Assembly (NCBI GenBank): GCA_003242115.1
Contig: QBMP01000176.1
Coordinates: 1-9,036, forward strand
Direction of reading: 5' to 3'
DNA length: 9,036 nucleotides
Source of the DNA: Phormidesmis priestleyi
Lineage (GTDB): Bacteria; Cyanobacteriota; Cyanobacteriia; Phormidesmidales; Phormidesmidaceae
The position numbers and the translations under genes were made by a program. Positions 6,867 to 9,036 of this stretch are shown one piece after another. The notes below the pieces were generated by a model. The model was given only the letters and a program-made list of their open reading frames with translations, did no database searches and was not told where the DNA came from. Every line of letters starts with the position of its first letter. The stretch's first letter is position 1.

Positions 6867-7244
6867 TCTAGTTGGGTTAAGCAGTAGCAGAACGGGTAAA
6901 AGACTAAAGACTCTACAAGGTCAGCCCCGCCACAAAAAAATGGATTAAAAAACAATAGCCAACCAAATAAAGCAAAAGGCGCTGGCTAAAGAATCACTAC
7001 AGATTGAAAAGGAATGCTAAATCGCATTTCCAAATATTCACATAGCTTAATTCACATAGCTTAACAGGTTTCTCACTTTCTGGCCGTCAATTACCGGATT
7101 TCACTCATTCAAGGTAGCTCAAACCTTAGAGAAGTCTAAATTTTATAAGGTTTTGTAAATATTCTATCAATTATGCCTGATGTGCGCCTCAGAGGCTGAC
7201 GTGAATACCGCACTTAAGGGCCAAATATGATAGGTAAATATGAA
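6867..7244. other. Gene-free spacer between the small membrane protein gene and hisF
   Basis: No credible coding frame, tRNA or CRISPR array is visible in these 378 bp. The stretch is A/T-rich compared with its neighbours. It holds a perfect 14-bp tandem duplication (7037-7064), a TAGCCA/TGGCTA inverted repeat (6956-6961 and 6983-6988), and a tight GCCTCAGAGGC hairpin (7186-7196) about 50 bp past the hisF stop. That hairpin lacks a T-run in either direction, so a terminator role is uncertain. The promoter of the small membrane protein gene should lie near the left end. Confidence 0.6.
7037..7064. repeat. Perfect 14-bp tandem duplication
   Basis: TTCACATAGCTTAA occurs twice back to back, at 7037-7050 and 7051-7064, without a mismatch. 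Identity of both copies suggests a recent duplication or a variable-number locus. Confidence 0.85.
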
Positions 7245-8012
7245 CTAACGACGAACCGTCACATCGTGAGCGGCTAAGTAAGCTTTGATTTGCGCTACGC
7301 TGAGCTGCCCGTAGTGCAATAGAGAGGCTAGTAAGGCAGCTTCGGCTTTGCCGGTTGTTAAGGCTGCGTGAATGTGGGCGCAGTTACCCGCGCCGCCGGA
7401 GGCAATGACCGGGACATCGACTCGACTAGCTATAGCCTCAGTCAGCGTCAGATCGTACCCAGCTTGCGTGCCATCGGCATCCATGCTCGTAATCAGCAAT
7501 TCACCCGCACCGCGTGCCACGACATCACAGGCCCAGATCACCGCATCGAGGCCCGTATTTTCACGACCGCCCCGCACAAATACATCCCAGCCCGGATTGG
7601 CGGCATCGGTTCGTTTGCGGGCGTCGATGGCGACGACGATGCACTGTGCGCCAAAGCGATCGCTCGCCCGGTTGATCAGATCTGGCGAGCGCACTGCCGC
7701 CGAATTAATGCTGACCTTATCCGCGCCCGCTCTCAGCAGCTTTTTGATAGTTTCGGGTGAGCTGATGCCGCCCCCGACCGTCAGCGGAATAAATACCTGC
7801 TCAGCCGTGCGATACACCACGTCATAAATAACATCGCGATCTTCGTGGGTAGCGGTGATATCCAAAAACACCAGCTCATCAGCCCCGGCTTCGTTGTATA
7901 GCTTAGCGAGCTCTACCGGATCGCCCGCATCTTTAAGATCGACAAAGTTGACCCCTTTGACGACGCGGCCAGCTTTGACATCAAGGCAAGGGATAATTCG
8001 TTTGGCCAGCAT
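7245..8012 (-). CDS. hisF: Imidazole glycerol phosphate synthase, cyclase subunit HisF
   Basis: The protein has 255 residues, normal for HisF. With the glutaminase HisH it forms the heterodimer that converts PRFAR and glutamine-derived ammonia into imidazole glycerol phosphate and AICAR, linking histidine and purine synthesis in the cytosol. The (beta/alpha)8 barrel signatures are clear: [19 protein letters not shown] at the N-terminus with catalytic Asp11, LTVGGGI (77-83), [10 protein letters not shown] (98-107), VVAIDAR with catalytic Asp130, and the phosphate-binding IASGGAG (203-209). Near the C-terminus ASLLHYGQ (229-236) replaces the common ASIFHYGE form, a mild change. The gene stands alone, without hisH or hisA beside it, as is usual for dispersed his genes of cyanobacteria. 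The start is ATG 8012-8010. It diverges from the DUF2862 gene across 147 bp. Confidence 0.97.
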   Translation of the reverse strand: MLAKRIIPCLDVKAGRVVKGVNFVDLKDAGDPVELAKLYNEAGADELVFLDITATHEDRDVIYDVVYRTAEQVFIPLTVGGGISSPETIKKLLRAGADKVSINSAAVRSPDLINRASDRFGAQCIVVAIDARKRTDAANPGWDVFVRGGRENTGLDAVIWACDVVARGAGELLITSMDADGTQAGYDLTLTEAIASRVDVPVIASGGAGNCAHIHAALTTGKAEAALLASLLHYGQLSVAQIKAYLAAHDVTVRR

Positions 8013-8034
8013 GTTGGCAAGGGTGTCCTAAATT

Positions 8035-8056
8035 TTAAGAGAAGAATTAAGAGAAG
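8035..8056. repeat. Direct repeat in the hisF/DUF2862 divergent spacer
   Basis: TTAAGAGAAG occurs at 8035-8044 and again at 8047-8056, a 12-bp period. It sits 23-44 bp upstream of the hisF start, so a role in hisF expression is possible but not shown; I found no convincing -35/-10 pair around it. Confidence 0.5.
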
Positions 8057-8159
8057 TGAGTCGGTGAGATTTGTTGTGAGTGCACGCGCAGGTCGCTGAT
8101 AGACTGAAAAGTGGCTTAAATATCAGACACAATTGCAGTTAAGGATAGCGTTATTAAAC

Positions 8160-8363
8160 ATGGATTTGGAAATTGGACAGCGGGTTCAGGTACGTCGGAT
8201 GCGCGATCGCGTGGCAAAATCACTCGCCAGTCGGCTCGGTAAAACCGGCATCGTCAAAGACTTAAAGCTGCTAGATGGGCAAAACATTGGCGCTTTGGTA
8301 ACCTTTGAATCTGACCAGTACACCACCTGGTTTTTTGAAGACGAACTTCGAGTGATTGAGTAA
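8160..8363 (+). CDS. DUF2862-family small protein
   Basis: From ATG 8160 the product has 67 residues and matches the small cyanobacterial DUF2862 family: EIGQRVQVRRMRDRV (4-18), a central LGKTGIVKDLKLLDG stretch, and the conserved ending TTWFFEDELRVIE. The sequence suggests a compact beta-barrel-like domain with a basic N-terminal face and an acidic C-terminus, and no membrane segment or export signal. Function is unknown. An in-frame TTG at 8133 would add nine residues, but the only purine-rich site (AAGGA, about 14 bases before the ATG) lies downstream of it, so the ATG is preferred. A HIP1 octamer lies in the coding region (8203-8210). Confidence 0.85.
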   Translation: MDLEIGQRVQVRRMRDRVAKSLASRLGKTGIVKDLKLLDGQNIGALVTFESDQYTTWFFEDELRVIE

Positions 8364-8399
8364 ACTGCTGAAGACCGAAACGTTAAGGCTTAAACTTTA

Positions 8400-8480
8400 A
8401 GACTTAACCGACTCAGACTTCAACCTTAGACTTCAACTAAACTAAGACCTCAACTGACTCAGACCTCAACTGACTAAGAC
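8400..8480. repeat. Degenerate short tandem repeat array upstream of the ArsA-like gene
   Basis: The decamer AGACYTCAAC starts at 8415, 8428, 8445 and 8461, with a decayed fifth copy at 8400. The last two units are 16 bp each (8445-8460 and 8461-8476) and differ only in their last base. The array fills most of the 122-bp spacer and ends a few bases before the ATPase start. The + strand is nearly free of G outside the repeated AGAC and TGAC steps, so the leader RNA should be weakly structured. Confidence 0.75.
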
Positions 8481-8485
8481 AAACC

Positions 8486-9036
8486 ATGACGCTGATTATC
8501 ACGTTTCTAGGAAAAGGGGGCACAGGCCGCTCGACTGTTGCTATAGCGGCGGCTCAGCAGCTATCTGCTGCCGGGAAGCGAGTGCTGCTACTGTGCCAGG
8601 AGGCTGGGCCTGCGATTTCGATGCTGTTAGGCTCAGCCGCACCCGAATCGACTGCCCCCGGCTCTTCTACACTAAGCTCTAGCGTTAGTGAAATCAGCGT
8701 CAATGGCCAGCAGTTCTCAGCCGTGCAGCTTCAAACGACTGCCTTAGTAGATAACAATTGGGAAAGGCTCAAAAGCTTCGAGGCCCAATATCTAAGAGAT
8801 CCTTTTTTCAAGGCAGTCTACGGCCAGGAGCTGAGCGTCATTCCGGGCATGGACGATTTTTTAGCGCTCAACGCTTTACGTGAATATGCCGCTAGCAATC
8901 AGTATGACGTGATTGTGCACGCTGGCAGCGGCGATCAGGCAAGCCTGCGGATGTGGGGCGCAATTGGCGGCATTGACTGGTACTTTCGCCGATTTAAAAA
9001 AGTATTTCAAGATTCTCAATTGTACCGCTCAATTTC
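8486..9036 (+). CDS. ArsA/GET3-like P-loop ATPase, truncated by the window end
   Basis: The frame runs from ATG 8486 to the last base without a stop, giving 183 codons. It resembles the cyanobacterial branch of the ArsA/GET3 (anion-transporting/TRC40) ATPases, soluble dimeric proteins of the SIMIBI class. The start MTLIITFLGKGGTGRSTVA contains a deviant Walker A motif at residues 9-17: the signature Lys10 is present, while the usual P-loop Lys is Arg15. Other family segments follow: FEAQYLRDPFFKAVYGQELSV, IPGMDDFLALNALREY, and DVIVHAGSGD followed by SLRMWG. The common reading I recall before GSGD is YDG; here it is HAG, so an acidic residue is lost. A Ser/Thr-rich insert lies around residues 50-70. 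The client or substrate is unknown. No good ribosome binding site is visible; a tandem repeat array lies directly upstream. Confidence 0.85.
   Translation, partial: MTLIITFLGKGGTGRSTVAIAAAQQLSAAGKRVLLLCQEAGPAISMLLGSAAPESTAPGSSTLSSSVSEISVNGQQFSAVQLQTTALVDNNWERLKSFEAQYLRDPFFKAVYGQELSVIPGMDDFLALNALREYAASNQYDVIVHAGSGDQASLRMWGAIGGIDWYFRRFKKVFQDSQLYRSI

Noticed and set aside
7372..7827. A 151-codon open frame on the + strand opposite hisF
   Set aside because: It is wholly antisense to an intact hisF and has low-complexity Ser/Ala/Arg/Pro composition with no recognisable motif.
1..9036. CRISPR array, tRNA or rRNA genes
   Set aside because: No regularly spaced long repeats with unique spacers, and no tRNA cloverleaf or rRNA-like segment was recognised. 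The repeat arrays seen have units of 10-17 bp without spacers of CRISPR size.

Overview
The window looks like chromosomal DNA of a cyanobacterium, probably a Leptolyngbya- or Synechococcus-like strain (the genus is inference). The octamer GCGATCGC (HIP1, a cyanobacterial hallmark) occurs nine times. Several encoded families are typical of cyanobacteria: a DUF2862 protein, a lumenal pentapeptide-repeat protein, a Uma2 nuclease-like protein and a GKGGTGR-type ArsA/GET3-like ATPase. Most of the window is ordinary housekeeping sequence in single-gene units, with one mobile element inserted.

Layout, left to right. A membrane-anchored SGNH/GDSL hydrolase (73-948, +) converges on the nucleotide-pool sanitising enzyme RdgB (993-1580, -). 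An IS200/IS605-type element without tnpA follows (about 1668-3060): an intact tnpB (-), a right-end stem-loop that should be the 3' part of an omega RNA, and an 8-bp inverted repeat at the left end. Next comes a twin-arginine lipoprotein of the UrtA urea-binding family (3168-4556, +), with its own terminator and no urtBCDE beside it. The mechanosensitive channel gene mscL (4759-5181, +) and a pentapeptide-repeat gene broken by a frameshift (5291-5816, -) converge on a strong hairpin that probably terminates both. A Uma2-family protein (5976-6581, +) and a small two-helix membrane protein (6603-6866, -) follow. After 378 bp without a gene come hisF of histidine biosynthesis (7245-8012, -), a divergent DUF2862 gene (8160-8363, +), and the first 183 codons of an ArsA/GET3-like ATPase that runs off the right edge (from 8486, +).

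The genes do not form one pathway or an evident operon; strands alternate and most genes have their own spacer. The points most worth attention are the complete TnpB with its readable right end and candidate guide, the isolated UrtA-like protein with a shortened ligand-pocket segment, the frameshifted lumenal protein, the altered nucleotide-binding motifs of the terminal ATPase, and three unrelated 14-17-bp tandem repeats in intergenic spacers. I saw no convincing new multi-gene system.
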